DNA of 64,000 bases from an uncultured Acidobacteriia bacterium (GCA_903828455.1 CAIKMJ010000005.1:32639-96638), one strand, 5' to 3'; positions 43,249 to 52,111 are shown, numbered from the stretch's first letter. Numbers and translations: made by a program. The notes: a model not told the origin generated them from the letters alone.

Positions 43249-46200
43249 TGTTCCGACGCGCTCTCCCAGCGAACGCCTTCGAGGTAGCTGGTCAGTGCCC
43301 GGGCCGCCTCGCGCGCCGCGACTGCGTTGCCGTCGCGCCCGGCGAATTCAATTTCCTTGCCGAGTCTGGTGATCTCGGGAAATCCGTAAGCGGCGCCGGA
43401 ACCTTTGAGGTTGTGTCCGATTCTGCCGATGCTCACGAGGTCCTCCACCAATGCCAAACCTTCGATCTCCGCCACGCTCTTCCGCACGCGCACCAAAAAA
43501 TCCGGGATCAGATCAGCCAGATCCGGGTCGATTTCGACTGGTCCGCCTCCGGGCGTTTTCGTCAGTTGCTGTGGAGTCCATTTGCGCACCGCGGAGAGCA
43601 ACGCTTCCGGTCGTACCGGCTTGGTGAGGTAGTCGTCCATTCCGGCCGCCAGCGCGCGCTCCCGATACTCCTGCATTGCATTCGCAGTGAGGGCAACGAC
43701 GGGGGATCTTTCCCGGCCGGCGGCGCGCTCGAATTCGCGGATACGTACGGCAGCGTCGAAACCGGAACCGTCCGGCAGCATCACATCCATGAAGATCAGG
43801 TCGTATTGGCCGGCGTGGACCAATTGCAGCGTTTCGGTCACGCTGGCCGCGATGGTCAGATCGTGCCCCGCCTTCCGAAGGACCCTCGCCGCATAAGCCT
43901 GATTGTCGGGATTATCTTCCACGAGGAGAATCCGCGCGGGAGAATCCGGCGTCAGTTCTTCGGGTTCGTGCTGCACGGGTTCGCCGGCGACCCACGGGTC
44001 TTCCGCCGGATCCAATACTCTCTTCAGCGCGGTACTCATCCGGCCGGGCGTCAGAGGGAAATCGATCGTCACCACACAGCCCGTGGCAAGTGGCGGCGTC
44101 TCGCTTCGGCCATCCGGCGGGCGGATCTGAATGCATCGCGATCTGCCGCGCAGCGCCAGCAGGCGAAAAAAACGCCGCAGTTCCAGCGCATCGAATGACG
44201 CCGCTGGAGCGAGAAGGACGAATTCACAGGGATGGTCCGCATCGAGAAATGCACACGCGGCGGTGGCATCGTGGAAAGCGACGACCTCAACGCCCGCCGA
44301 CGTCCACGCCGCCGTGAGCATTTCGATGTCCGCCGGCCGCGAAAGCAGAACCGCTGTGCGGCGGGTTGCAGGCGTCGCGAGTCGCGCCGGCGTCGTCGCG
44401 GGCAGATTTGCGACCGGCAGATTCAGACTGAGACAGAAGCAGGACCCGCCGTTCGGCTCCGGCTGAAAAGTCAGGGTGCCTCCCATTCGCTTCGCCAGCA
44501 AGCGGGCGATGCTGAGTCCCAGCCCTGTGCCTCCCGCCCGCCTTCCCAGTTGCGTGTCGATCCGGTAAAACTTTTCAAAAATGCGCTCTCTGTCTTCCGG
44601 AGCGACTCCGATTCCCGTGTCGCGCACGCGGAATTCCACGGCGGCCCGGCCCGGACCGTCGCTGCGCCACGACATTTCCATTGCCACGTACCCGGTCTCG
44701 GTGAACTTGACGGCGTTTACCACCAGATTCAGAAGAATCTGAGAGATTCGTCCGGCATCGCCCAGCAGGCGAGGCGGCGGGGAGTTGACCGTGCAGGTTA
44801 GCGCGAGGCCTTTTTTTTGCGCCCGGGAGTTGGCGATTTCCGCGGCGCGCTCGCAGACCAGTTGCGGATCGAACTCTTCGGTCACCACCTCGACCTGGCC
44901 GGCTTCCATCTTGGAAAAGTCGAGCAGATCGTTGATCAGATTGAGCAGCGACTCCGAACCCGTCCAGATCGTATTCACCATTTCACGCTGGTCGTCATTC
45001 AGCGGCGTTTCCCGCAGCAGTTCCGACAAACCCGTGATGGAGTTCAGCGGTGTGCGGATTTCATGGCTGATACTCGCGAGAAAATCACTTTTGGCGCGAT
45101 TGGCGGCCTCGGTTTTCCGCATCGCTTCGCGGATCTGTTCTTCCGCCTGGTTGCGCGCTGTAATGTCGCGGATCACGCCGGTGAAAACCTGCTGGCCCCG
45201 GATGCGCGACCGGCCAAAGCTCACTTCGAGCGGAATCTGCGCGCCATCACGCCGCCGCCCCACGATCTTCACCGGCCTGGAACCGCCCGGCGCCTCGGAC
45301 TGATGAACCGTGCGCATCAGCCCCTTTGTCCCCATGCGCCGGTAGTCGTCGCCCATGATTTCGCTGAACGGAAGCTGCACGAGCGTGCCCGCGGGATAGT
45401 CAAAAATCCTTTCCGCCGCTTCGTTGGCGAACAGGATAACGTTACTCGTATTGACGGTGATGATGCCGTCCGATGCCGTCGCGGTGATGACCCGGTAACG
45501 CTCCTCGCTCGCACGCAGAGCTTTCTCGGCCAGCCAGGACTCGGTGACATCGCGGTAGCTCCAGATCCGCCCGATTACCGCGCCATCCGCAATCTGCGGC
45601 TGCGTTGTTCGACGGAAAATTCGTCCATCCGCGAACTGGACCACGTCTTCGCCGGAATCGCCGGGGTGGTCGTACCACCACTGCAGACGGCGCGCGAATT
45701 CTTCGGGCTGATGCAGCAGGCTGGCCGCATGTCGAAGCGCGACATCGCGTTCCTGGTCCATGACCGCGGGGGTCATGCCCCAGATTTCCAGAAAACGCTG
45801 GTTCCAGGTCACAAAACGCTGCTGCAGATCGACGACCACGATTCCTTCGGCGGTTGATTCGAGGGTCGAGCGCAGCAACGAAAACAGCCGCCGCCGCTCT
45901 GCTTCCGCATCCTGGCGCTCCATGAACTGCCCGATCTGATTCCCCATCGAGGAAAGGGTGCGTAGCAGTTCCGGATCGGGAAGCTCGCTGCCGGAGCTGA
46001 AAAACTCGATGGCTCCCCGCGCTTCGCCGCCAACACGGATCGGGGATGCAAATCCGCTGCGGAGGCCGTCCCGCCGGGCGCTTTCGTGCCGGAGGAAATT
46101 TGGTTCGGCGCTCAGATCGGGAATCCAGAATGGCTCGTTGCGCTCCCACACCATGCCCGGCAGGCCGATTCCCCGTTCAAACGTCCGGCCGCGCGTATCG

Positions 46201-47339
46201 ACTTCGAACCATGAGTTGCGGATATCCGGGCGCGACCAGATCCGCACCGGGCGAAGTTTTCGTGACGTCTGATGCAGCCGCCACACCACGCCAAACTGAT
46301 AGCCGATCGCTTCCACAATTGTGTGCAGCAGCTTGTGCAGCGCCTCGCTTGTTTCCGTGGATTCAGCCAGAATCGTCGTCACCGCGTAGGCGAGATTTTT
46401 CCGGAACTCCGCCTCCCGGCGCGACGTGATGTCGTTTTCGATGGCCATGAAGTTGGTGACCTTGCCGGCCTTGTCACGAATCGGCTGCACCTCGATCGCC
46501 ACCCAGTACCTTGCCCCGCTCTTGCTGTAGTTGACGATTTCGCAGGTAAAGCCCAGCCCGCTTCGAAGCTGCCTGCGAATGTAGTCCACGGTTTCGGGGT
46601 CGGTATCTGGCCCCTGCAGAAAGGAGCCGGGCGTTCTGCCGCGCAGTTCTTCCAGCGCGTAGCCTGTGGTGCGTTCGAAGGCCCGGTTCACCCACTCCAC
46701 GCGACCCTGCGCATCTGTGATGACGACCCCGTTATCGGTTCGGGCCGCGATGAGGGCCAGCTTTTGTGCTTCAGTCGATTGCTCAAGGAGCTGGCGATTC
46801 ACTTCCTTCAGCGTCTCCCTCTGCTGGCGCAGTTTCTGGCTGAGCTTATGCAGATCGTCCATACTGAGGCGCTGCGACTGCACCACGTTCATGAACTCGG
46901 GCATGGAATCGTGCAGGGGAAAATCGTCAAACGTGAGCCCCGTCGAGCGAAACTCGCCGGGTTCGGGAAGCCAGGGTGAACAGAGAAACGCGATGGTTTC
47001 GTTGCCCGGCAACGGCACCATCTGGCCGCGCAGCCGCAGCTTTCGCTCCCGCACAGTCAGAAGAAACAGCGAGCCGGCATGCTCCAGGATCTCGCTGAAG
47101 CGAAATGCGCTCGCCGGACGCTCCAGTTTCAGGTATTCGGTCAGGTCCGCGCCGGGCTGCAGCGCCGGCAGAATCTTGCGGAGCGAGCTTCCGGTCTGGC
47201 ACACGCGCATGTGCCTGTCGAATACGAGATGAAAGGGGAAAAGGTCCGCCATCTGCGCGGCGGACATCGGCAGCTCGAGTCGGCTTCGGGCGGGTCGGGT
47301 ATCGGGCTGTTCCGGGCTACCAGCTGACGAGGAACTCAT
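43245..47339 (-). CDS. H-NOX-associated hybrid sensor histidine kinase with HNOBA-like N-terminus
   Basis: 1364 residues. Residues about 30-190 match the H-NOX-associated (HNOBA) domain known from soluble guanylate cyclase: LFPFHLVFDRHMRVCQTG, FLLTVRERKLRLRGQM, then a coiled coil (LHKLSQKLRQQRETLKEV). Then PAS (about 190-306), GAF (330-470), two more PAS domains (486-730), HisKA with ISHEIRTPLN (His near 757), HATPase (NAVKF, DTGIGV, GTGLGLSIARLL), a degenerate receiver (about 1010-1120), a true receiver with LIFMDVMLPDGSG (Asp near 1183) and an HPt domain with IGHNLKGSG (His near 1306). Overlaps H-NOX by 23 bases. It should take the NO signal from H-NOX and run a His-Asp-His relay to the upstream-encoded response regulator. 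Confidence 0.92.
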   Translation of the reverse strand: MSSSSAGSPEQPDTRPARSRLELPMSAAQMADLFPFHLVFDRHMRVCQTGSSLRKILPALQPGADLTEYLKLERPASAFRFSEILEHAGSLFLLTVRERKLRLRGQMVPLPGNETIAFLCSPWLPEPGEFRSTGLTFDDFPLHDSMPEFMNVVQSQRLSMDDLHKLSQKLRQQRETLKEVNRQLLEQSTEAQKLALIAARTDNGVVITDAQGRVEWVNRAFERTTGYALEELRGRTPGSFLQGPDTDPETVDYIRRQLRSGLGFTCEIVNYSKSGARYWVAIEVQPIRDKAGKVTNFMAIENDITSRREAEFRKNLAYAVTTILAESTETSEALHKLLHTIVEAIGYQFGVVWRLHQTSRKLRPVRIWSRPDIRNSWFEVDTRGRTFERGIGLPGMVWERNEPFWIPDLSAEPNFLRHESARRDGLRSGFASPIRVGGEARGAIEFFSSGSELPDPELLRTLSSMGNQIGQFMERQDAEAERRRLFSLLRSTLESTAEGIVVVDLQQRFVTWNQRFLEIWGMTPAVMDQERDVALRHAASLLHQPEEFARRLQWWYDHPGDSGEDVVQFADGRIFRRTTQPQIADGAVIGRIWSYRDVTESWLAEKALRASEERYRVITATASDGIITVNTSNVILFANEAAERIFDYPAGTLVQLPFSEIMGDDYRRMGTKGLMRTVHQSEAPGGSRPVKIVGRRRDGAQIPLEVSFGRSRIRGQQVFTGVIRDITARNQAEEQIREAMRKTEAANRAKSDFLASISHEIRTPLNSITGLSELLRETPLNDDQREMVNTIWTGSESLLNLINDLLDFSKMEAGQVEVVTEEFDPQLVCERAAEIANSRAQKKGLALTCTVNSPPPRLLGDAGRISQILLNLVVNAVKFTETGYVAMEMSWRSDGPGRAAVEFRVRDTGIGVAPEDRERIFEKFYRIDTQLGRRAGGTGLGLSIARLLAKRMGGTLTFQPEPNGGSCFCLSLNLPVANLPATTPARLATPATRRTAVLLSRPADIEMLTAAWTSAGVEVVAFHDATAACAFLDADHPCEFVLLAPAASFDALELRRFFRLLALRGRSRCIQIRPPDGRSETPPLATGCVVTIDFPLTPGRMSTALKRVLDPAEDPWVAGEPVQHEPEELTPDSPARILLVEDNPDNQAYAARVLRKAGHDLTIAASVTETLQLVHAGQYDLIFMDVMLPDGSGFDAAVRIREFERAAGRERSPVVALTANAMQEYRERALAAGMDDYLTKPVRPEALLSAVRKWTPQQLTKTPGGGPVEIDPDLADLIPDFLVRVRKSVAEIEGLALVEDLVSIGRIGHNLKGSGAAYGFPEITRLGKEIEFAGRDGNAVAAREAARALTSYLEGVRWESASEQ

Positions 47340-47859
47340 CGCACTCCGCTCCCGCGGATTTGTCGGCTACCTGCCGCACGCTGGCCTCGGTGTGGAACAT
47401 TTTCGCGAGGCCCCTGAACAGCCCCACAACAAACGGCGCCAGGCCGGCGCGGTGGGAAACATAGCGGAGCCTCACCCACCGCTCGCCCGCGCCGCTGCAG
47501 GCGAAATGAGGTGGCGCCAGATGCGGAAGAATCATGCTGACCCGGGAGTGAAAATCCGGCAGATTGATAAGAAACTCGCGGAGGTTCTTGCCGCCGGCCG
47601 CCATCATGTCGCCGTAGCCCTGCATCGCCGTCTTCAGGACCCAGTGCTCGCCGAAGGCCTCCAGGATTTGCGGGGCCGGAATGTTCAGAACCTCGCTGGC
47701 GGCGCTCACCAGCCCGTACGTCATCTCGTCCGGGTAGCCTTCGTTGCTGACGAAGACCTCGACGTCGATGCCGGCCCTGGCCTTAATCTCTTCCCAAACC
47801 GGCTCCCCGTAGCCAGAGATCACCATATCTTCGACAGCCTTGTTCACCATCCCGTACAT
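47317..47859 (-). CDS. H-NOX haem nitric-oxide sensor
   Basis: 180 residues, haem-NO/oxygen-binding domain, cytoplasmic. Begins MYGMVNKAVEDMV, with PDEMTYGLVSAASEVLN and the proximal haem ligand His104 in INLPDFHSRV. The haem-propionate motif YxSxR is YVSHR (133-137), followed by AGLAPFVVGLLF-like sequence. The position of the distal Tyr of oxygen-binding H-NOX proteins (five residues after the motif Arg) is Pro, so it should bind NO and exclude O2. AGGAG precedes the ATG; the gene lies 12 bases after the response regulator and overlaps the kinase. Confidence 0.94.
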   Translation of the reverse strand: MYGMVNKAVEDMVISGYGEPVWEEIKARAGIDVEVFVSNEGYPDEMTYGLVSAASEVLNIPAPQILEAFGEHWVLKTAMQGYGDMMAAGGKNLREFLINLPDFHSRVSMILPHLAPPHFACSGAGERWVRLRYVSHRAGLAPFVVGLFRGLAKMFHTEASVRQVADKSAGAECDEFLVSW

Positions 47860-47871
47860 GCAGCGTTTCTC

Positions 47872-49299
47872 CTATTGCGCAGCCGCTTTACCGGACTGGC
47901 GAATCTCGTCGATCCTGCCTTCCAGACCGAACTTCCGCAACATACGGTAAAACCGCGTGCGGCCAACGTTGAGCTCCCGCATCACCGCGGAAGCATTTCC
48001 TTCGTGCTTCACGATCGCCGCCAGCAGCAAGCGTTTCGAAGCGTCTTCGAGCGTGTCCGGTGTATCCGATCCCGGCTCCGGGCGGCTCTGGCCCTCGCCC
48101 GAAACCGAGGCCGGTCCGGTCGCGCGAATCCGTTCCGGCAGATCGTCCGGCCGGATATCTTCGTGTTCGGCAACCACCAGCGCCCGCTGGATCACGTTCT
48201 GCAGTTCCCGCACGTTGCCGGGCCAGTCGTGCTGTTCCAGAACCGCCAGCGCCGCAGCGGAAATTCCGCTGGCTTTGCTGCCCATGGCACTCCGGTGCTC
48301 CCGTATAAAACTCCACGCCAGGGCTCCGATATCGTCTTTCCGGCGTCGCAGCGGCGGCAGTTCCAGTTCGTAAACGGCCAACCGAAAGAAGAGGTCCTCG
48401 CGGAACCGGCCAGTCTTCACATCTTCCGCCAGATTGCGGTGAGTCGCGGTCAGCAGCCGGAAATCGGATTGCACCTGAAAGGTGCCGCCAACCCGCTGAA
48501 ATTTCCTTTCCTGCAACACGCGCAGCAATTTCGCCTGGACGGTGGCGGAAAGCTCGCCGATTTCATCCAGAAACAGGGTGCCGCCGTTTGCCTCTTCAAA
48601 CCTCCCGAGCCGGCGATTCACTGCTCCGGTAAATGCACCTTTTTCGTGCCCGAACAGCTCCGATTCCAGCAGGTTTTCCGGCACGGCCGTCAGGTTTACG
48701 GCCACGAAGGGCTTGCGCTGTCTGCTGCTCGCGTTGTGAATCGCCTGTGCCACCAGTTCCTTGCCCGTTCCGCTCTCGCCGTGAATCAGAACGGTGACGT
48801 CGCTGACCGCCAGCCGGTCGAGTTGCCGGAATACGCTCTTCATTGCACTTGACGTGCCAACGATCCCCGGATACCCGCGGCCCTCCACCTCCCTCTCCAG
48901 TTGCGACACCCGCATTTCCAGACGGCCATGCTCCACGGCGTTCTGGATCGTGGTAAGGAATTTCGTCTGATCGAGCGGTTTGGTCAGGTAATCGTAGGCG
49001 CCGAGTTTCATGGCCTGCACGGCGGTACTGGCGGAATCGTCACCGGTCAGCACCACAATGGGCAGCATCGGGTGGTGCTCCCGGATTCGCTCCAAAGTCT
49101 CTATCCCGCTGATACCAGGCATGTTCATGTCGAGACAGATGGCGGCGGGAACCTCTTCGGCCAGCGCCTCCAGACACTTTATGCCGTCCTCCAGGGGAGA
49201 GGATTCCAGACCGGCATGATCCAGCCAGCGACCGACCAGGACCCGGGCGTTCTCATCGTCGTCCACTACATACACGAGGGTCTGAAGTTCTTTATCCAT
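47872..49299 (-). CDS. NtrC-family sigma-54-dependent response regulator
   Basis: 475 residues. Receiver at 1-125 with acidic pocket VVDDDE and phospho-acceptor Asp57 in [11 protein letters not shown]+ domain about 148-380 with Walker A GESGTGKE, the sigma-54 contact loop [15 protein letters not shown] (Walker B), [20 protein letters not shown] and [13 protein letters not shown] Fis-type helix-turn-helix is at the C-terminus ([21 protein letters not shown]). All elements for activating sigma-54 promoters are intact. First gene of the H-NOX operon; GGGAG lies about nine bases before the ATG. Likely final target of the NO phosphorelay. Confidence 0.94.
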   Translation of the reverse strand: MDKELQTLVYVVDDDENARVLVGRWLDHAGLESSPLEDGIKCLEALAEEVPAAICLDMNMPGISGIETLERIREHHPMLPIVVLTGDDSASTAVQAMKLGAYDYLTKPLDQTKFLTTIQNAVEHGRLEMRVSQLEREVEGRGYPGIVGTSSAMKSVFRQLDRLAVSDVTVLIHGESGTGKELVAQAIHNASSRQRKPFVAVNLTAVPENLLESELFGHEKGAFTGAVNRRLGRFEEANGGTLFLDEIGELSATVQAKLLRVLQERKFQRVGGTFQVQSDFRLLTATHRNLAEDVKTGRFREDLFFRLAVYELELPPLRRRKDDIGALAWSFIREHRSAMGSKASGISAAALAVLEQHDWPGNVRELQNVIQRALVVAEHEDIRPDDLPERIRATGPASVSGEGQSRPEPGSDTPDTLEDASKRLLLAAIVKHEGNASAVMRELNVGRTRFYRMLRKFGLEGRIDEIRQSGKAAAQ

Positions 49300-49340
49300 G
49301 GCGTACTGCTCCCAATTGTCGCAAAGGCGGCGCCCGACGC

Positions 49341-49404
49341 GGGTGTTTCGTTTCGTGCCGGTTCGCGCCGTCCGGGTGTTTCGTTTCGTGCGGGTGTTTC
49401 GCCG
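49341..49404. repeat. Dispersed short repeat, copy 2 (two full units and one partial)
   Basis: GGGTGTTTCGTTTCGTGC occurs at 49341-49358 and 49374-49391 (period 33), and GGGTGTTTCG again from 49392. The first unit shares GTGTTTCGTTTCGTGCCGG exactly with 29469-29487. It fills part of the divergent promoter region before the NO-signalling operon. Confidence 0.6.
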
Positions 49405-49432
49405 GAATTTCGCGTAAGTGCAGCAAAATGAC

Positions 49433-49448
49433 TGGGCCGCCGATTGCT
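49433..49448 (+). promoter_or_regulatory. Candidate sigma-54 promoter
   Basis: TGGGCCGCCGATTGCT preceded by C. Compared with YTGGCACG-N4-TTGCW it keeps the invariant GG and GC at correct spacing and the full TTGCT element. It would start transcription near 49459, only about five bases before the ATG of the isochorismatase-like gene, which is a weakness. Confidence 0.35.
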
Positions 49449-49463
49449 TCTCCTTTATCGGAT

Positions 49464-50075
49464 ATGGACACTAAAACAACCGCGCTCATTCTCGTGGGCT
49501 ATCAGAATGATTATTTTGCCGCCGACGGAATCCTCCGCGGCGTGGTCGAAGAAGCCAATCGCGTGGATCAGACCCTGAGCAATACGCTCAACCTGATCCG
49601 GTGCGCGGCGGCCACCGAAATGATGCTGATTTCCACCCCGATTATTCTCACTGCCGACTATCGCGCTCTCGCTGAATCGGAAGGCATTCTCGGCACCATC
49701 AAAGAAGCCGGCGCCTTCCGCGCGGGCAGCAACGGGGCTGACACGATACCCGAACTTCTCGCGTTCGGCGACCGCATTGTTTACGTCAACGGGAAACAGG
49801 GTTTCAACGCGTTTTCCAACACGGGGCTGGAAGCGACGCTCCGCACGGCCGGGATCAATCATCTTTTACTGGCCGGCATGATCACATCGCTGTGCATTGA
49901 CTCCACGGGCCGGGCCGCTTACGAAAGGGGATATAAGGTATCCGTTCTTTCCGACTGCGTTTCCGCCAGAACGCCCGGCGAACAGGATTTCTACTGCCGC
50001 AACATCTTCCCTTTATATGCCGACGTCCTCGAAAGCCGGCAGGTAATTGAACAACTGACGCCCGTCGCCGTTTGA
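49464..50075 (+). CDS. Isochorismatase-like cysteine hydrolase with missing catalytic Asp
   Basis: 203 residues, isochorismatase-fold. The N-terminal active-site strand reads ALILVGYQNDYF where functional hydrolases have an Asp two before Gln (for example IDMQNDF), so the first member of the Asp-Lys-Cys triad is Gly here. Lys (VNGKQGFNAF) and the nucleophile Cys (AGMITSLCIDSTGRAAYERGY) are kept. It may have changed chemistry or act as a binding partner. Starts at ATG 49464; an in-frame ATG at 49428 is possible. The following kinase gene begins nine bases after its stop, so they form an operon, divergent from the H-NOX operon. Confidence 0.82.
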   Translation: MDTKTTALILVGYQNDYFAADGILRGVVEEANRVDQTLSNTLNLIRCAAATEMMLISTPIILTADYRALAESEGILGTIKEAGAFRAGSNGADTIPELLAFGDRIVYVNGKQGFNAFSNTGLEATLRTAGINHLLLAGMITSLCIDSTGRAAYERGYKVSVLSDCVSARTPGEQDFYCRNIFPLYADVLESRQVIEQLTPVAV

Positions 50076-50083
50076 TCGCCGCC

Positions 50084-52111
50084 ATGCAAGACCAGGACGC
50101 GCAGGCCGAGGGGTTGCTCCGCAACGACATCCACATTCAGGCGACCTATCGCCTGACCGAAGCCCTTGTTGCGTCCGAAAAGCGGATGCGCCGCCGGATC
50201 GAACTGCTCTCGGAGGTGGTTTTCGAAACCTGTCCGGACGGCAAGCTCACGTTTCTCAACCGCGCGTGGAGTCACATCCTCGGCCACGAACTGGCCTCCA
50301 GTCTCAACGTCGCACTCCGGGACTTCGTTGTGGAAGAAGACCGCCCCCTGCTGGACAGGACGCTCACCAGGACCTCGGATCACTTCAATTCCGACTGGCC
50401 GCAAATTCGCCTGCGGCGGGCCGACGGCAGCATCCTCTGGATGGAACTGGCGGCAACTGCTCTCGAAGAAGGCGGAGCCGTCGGAGCACTGCACGACATC
50501 ACCCAGCAGAAAATGGCACAGGCCGAACTCGCCAAACTCTCGCTCGTGGCGAGCTTCACGGACAATCTGGTTATCATCACCGACGGCAAAGGACGCATCG
50601 AATGGGTGAATGACGCGTTTGTGCGCAAAACCGGATACAGCCTCCCTGAAGCCCGGGGCTGCACGCCGGGTGCGCTCTTACAAGGGCCCGGGACCGACCC
50701 TCAAACCGTCAAATTCATTCGTGAACGGTTGCGCGAAGATCGCTCCTTCCAGTGCGAAATCCTCAACTACACGAGGTCTGGCGAGGAATACTGGCTGGCA
50801 ATTCATATCTCGCCGATTTTCAATGCGCGCGGCGAGGTCGAACGTTACATTTCAATCCAGACCGATACCACCGAACTCCGCCGGGCGCAGCAGGACCTTC
50901 GGGCCGCCAAAGAAGCTGCCGAATCCGCGAGTGAGGCAAAGACTCAGTTCCTCGCCACCATTAGCCATGAAATGCGTACGCCGCTCAATGCGATCCTCGG
51001 AACCGCCGAAATGGCTCTCGAGTGTGCCGCAGGCGGGATACAGCAGCACTACCTCACACGTATCAACGAAAATGCCGAAGCCCTGCTTGGCCTGATCTCG
51101 GATCTGCTCGACGTTTCCAAGATCGAAGCCGGACAGTTCGACTGGGAGCGCACGCGGTTCAATCTCTCCGACTGTCTTAAACAGGCCCTCGCTCCCGCTG
51201 CTGAGCGATCAGCTGGCAAAGGGCTCAATTTTGAACTGAATTTCGATGCCGAGCGTCTCCCGACTCATTTGCTTGGCGATCCCGGCCGTCTCCGGCAGAT
51301 TGTGGCCAATCTCGCCGAAAACGCGGTGAAATTCACCGAGCGCGGGTTCGTTCATGTGGGCGTTACGCGAACAGATTCCTCGCTCGATATTCGTGTAGCC
51401 GACAGCGGCGCGGGAATTCCAGCGAGCGCTCAGGGGAAGATCTTTGAAAGATTTTTTCAGGGCGACGGATCGACCACACGCCGCAAGGGCGGCGCAGGGC
51501 TGGGCCTGAATATTGTTCAGTCACTGGTTCATGCCGCCGGCGGAACCGTGGGGATCGACAGTGCTCCTGGCCGCGGCACACAGTTTCGCGCTCTGATACC
51601 GCTGGGGCCGCAGTCATCGCCGAACCCGTGGACGCCGGAGCCCGACACCGCCGCTGAATTTCGTCTCGCAGCGCACGAGGAGGAAATCGTTGCGGCACGC
51701 GAGGTCCATGCGGCTCGTTCGGCGCCGATGCGGGCAGCCTCGGTGCTTGTCGGCGAAGATCACGACGACAACTTCGCTATCGTGGAGCGGCACCTTGTGA
51801 ACGCGGGCTACATGGTAGAACGAGCCTCGGACGGCAAACTCGCCGTGGATGCAGTCAGGCGCCGACATTATGACCTTGTCCTGATGGATGTTGAAATGCC
51901 CGAAATGGATGGGCTTGAGGCGACGCGGGCCATTCGCGGAATCGAAGTGCGTGAAGGCCGGCCCCACGTTCCGATCATTGCTCTCACGGCTCATGCGATA
52001 AAGGGCTACCGCTCCCGATGCCTGCAGGCTGGCTGCAACAGCTACCTTGCGAAGCCAATTCGCAAGCAGGCGCTGCTCGAAGCGGTTGAGGCGGCGCTGG
52101 AATTGCGCTAG
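50084..52111 (+). CDS. Hybrid sensor histidine kinase (PAS-PAS-HisKA-HATPase-receiver)
   Basis: 675 residues, soluble. Two PAS domains (about 35-155 and 160-275), the second with IEWVNDAFVRKTGYSLPEA and LLQGPGTDP; the LOV photoactive Cys position is Gly. HisKA has ISHEMRTPLN (His near 296), HATPase has NAVKFTERG, DSGAGI and GGAGLGLNIVQ, and a C-terminal receiver has LVLMDVEMPEMDG (Asp near 602) and IALTAHA. No transmembrane segment. The signal is unknown; pairing with the isochorismatase-like gene and position next to the H-NOX operon suggest cross-talk. ATG at 50084 preferred over a TTG that overlaps the previous stop. Confidence 0.9.
   Translation: MQDQDAQAEGLLRNDIHIQATYRLTEALVASEKRMRRRIELLSEVVFETCPDGKLTFLNRAWSHILGHELASSLNVALRDFVVEEDRPLLDRTLTRTSDHFNSDWPQIRLRRADGSILWMELAATALEEGGAVGALHDITQQKMAQAELAKLSLVASFTDNLVIITDGKGRIEWVNDAFVRKTGYSLPEARGCTPGALLQGPGTDPQTVKFIRERLREDRSFQCEILNYTRSGEEYWLAIHISPIFNARGEVERYISIQTDTTELRRAQQDLRAAKEAAESASEAKTQFLATISHEMRTPLNAILGTAEMALECAAGGIQQHYLTRINENAEALLGLISDLLDVSKIEAGQFDWERTRFNLSDCLKQALAPAAERSAGKGLNFELNFDAERLPTHLLGDPGRLRQIVANLAENAVKFTERGFVHVGVTRTDSSLDIRVADSGAGIPASAQGKIFERFFQGDGSTTRRKGGAGLGLNIVQSLVHAAGGTVGIDSAPGRGTQFRALIPLGPQSSPNPWTPEPDTAAEFRLAAHEEEIVAAREVHAARSAPMRAASVLVGEDHDDNFAIVERHLVNAGYMVERASDGKLAVDAVRRRHYDLVLMDVEMPEMDGLEATRAIRGIEVREGRPHVPIIALTAHAIKGYRSRCLQAGCNSYLAKPIRKQALLEAVEAALELR

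Noticed and set aside
44817..45857. Open frame of 346 codons on the plus strand
   Set aside because: Antisense to the kinase domains of the hybrid kinase; no motif seen.
47392..48852. Open frame of 486 codons on the plus strand
   Set aside because: Antisense to the H-NOX and response-regulator genes; low-quality Arg/His/Gln-rich translation.
49309..49335. Sigma-54-like element on the minus strand before the response-regulator gene
   Set aside because: GG/GC spacing fits, but the predicted transcription start would fall downstream of the ribosome binding site of that gene.
50560..50740. LOV-type blue-light PAS domain in the second hybrid kinase
   Set aside because: The stretch around LLQGPGTDP resembles a LOV domain, but the flavin-binding Cys position is Gly, so it is read as an ordinary PAS domain.
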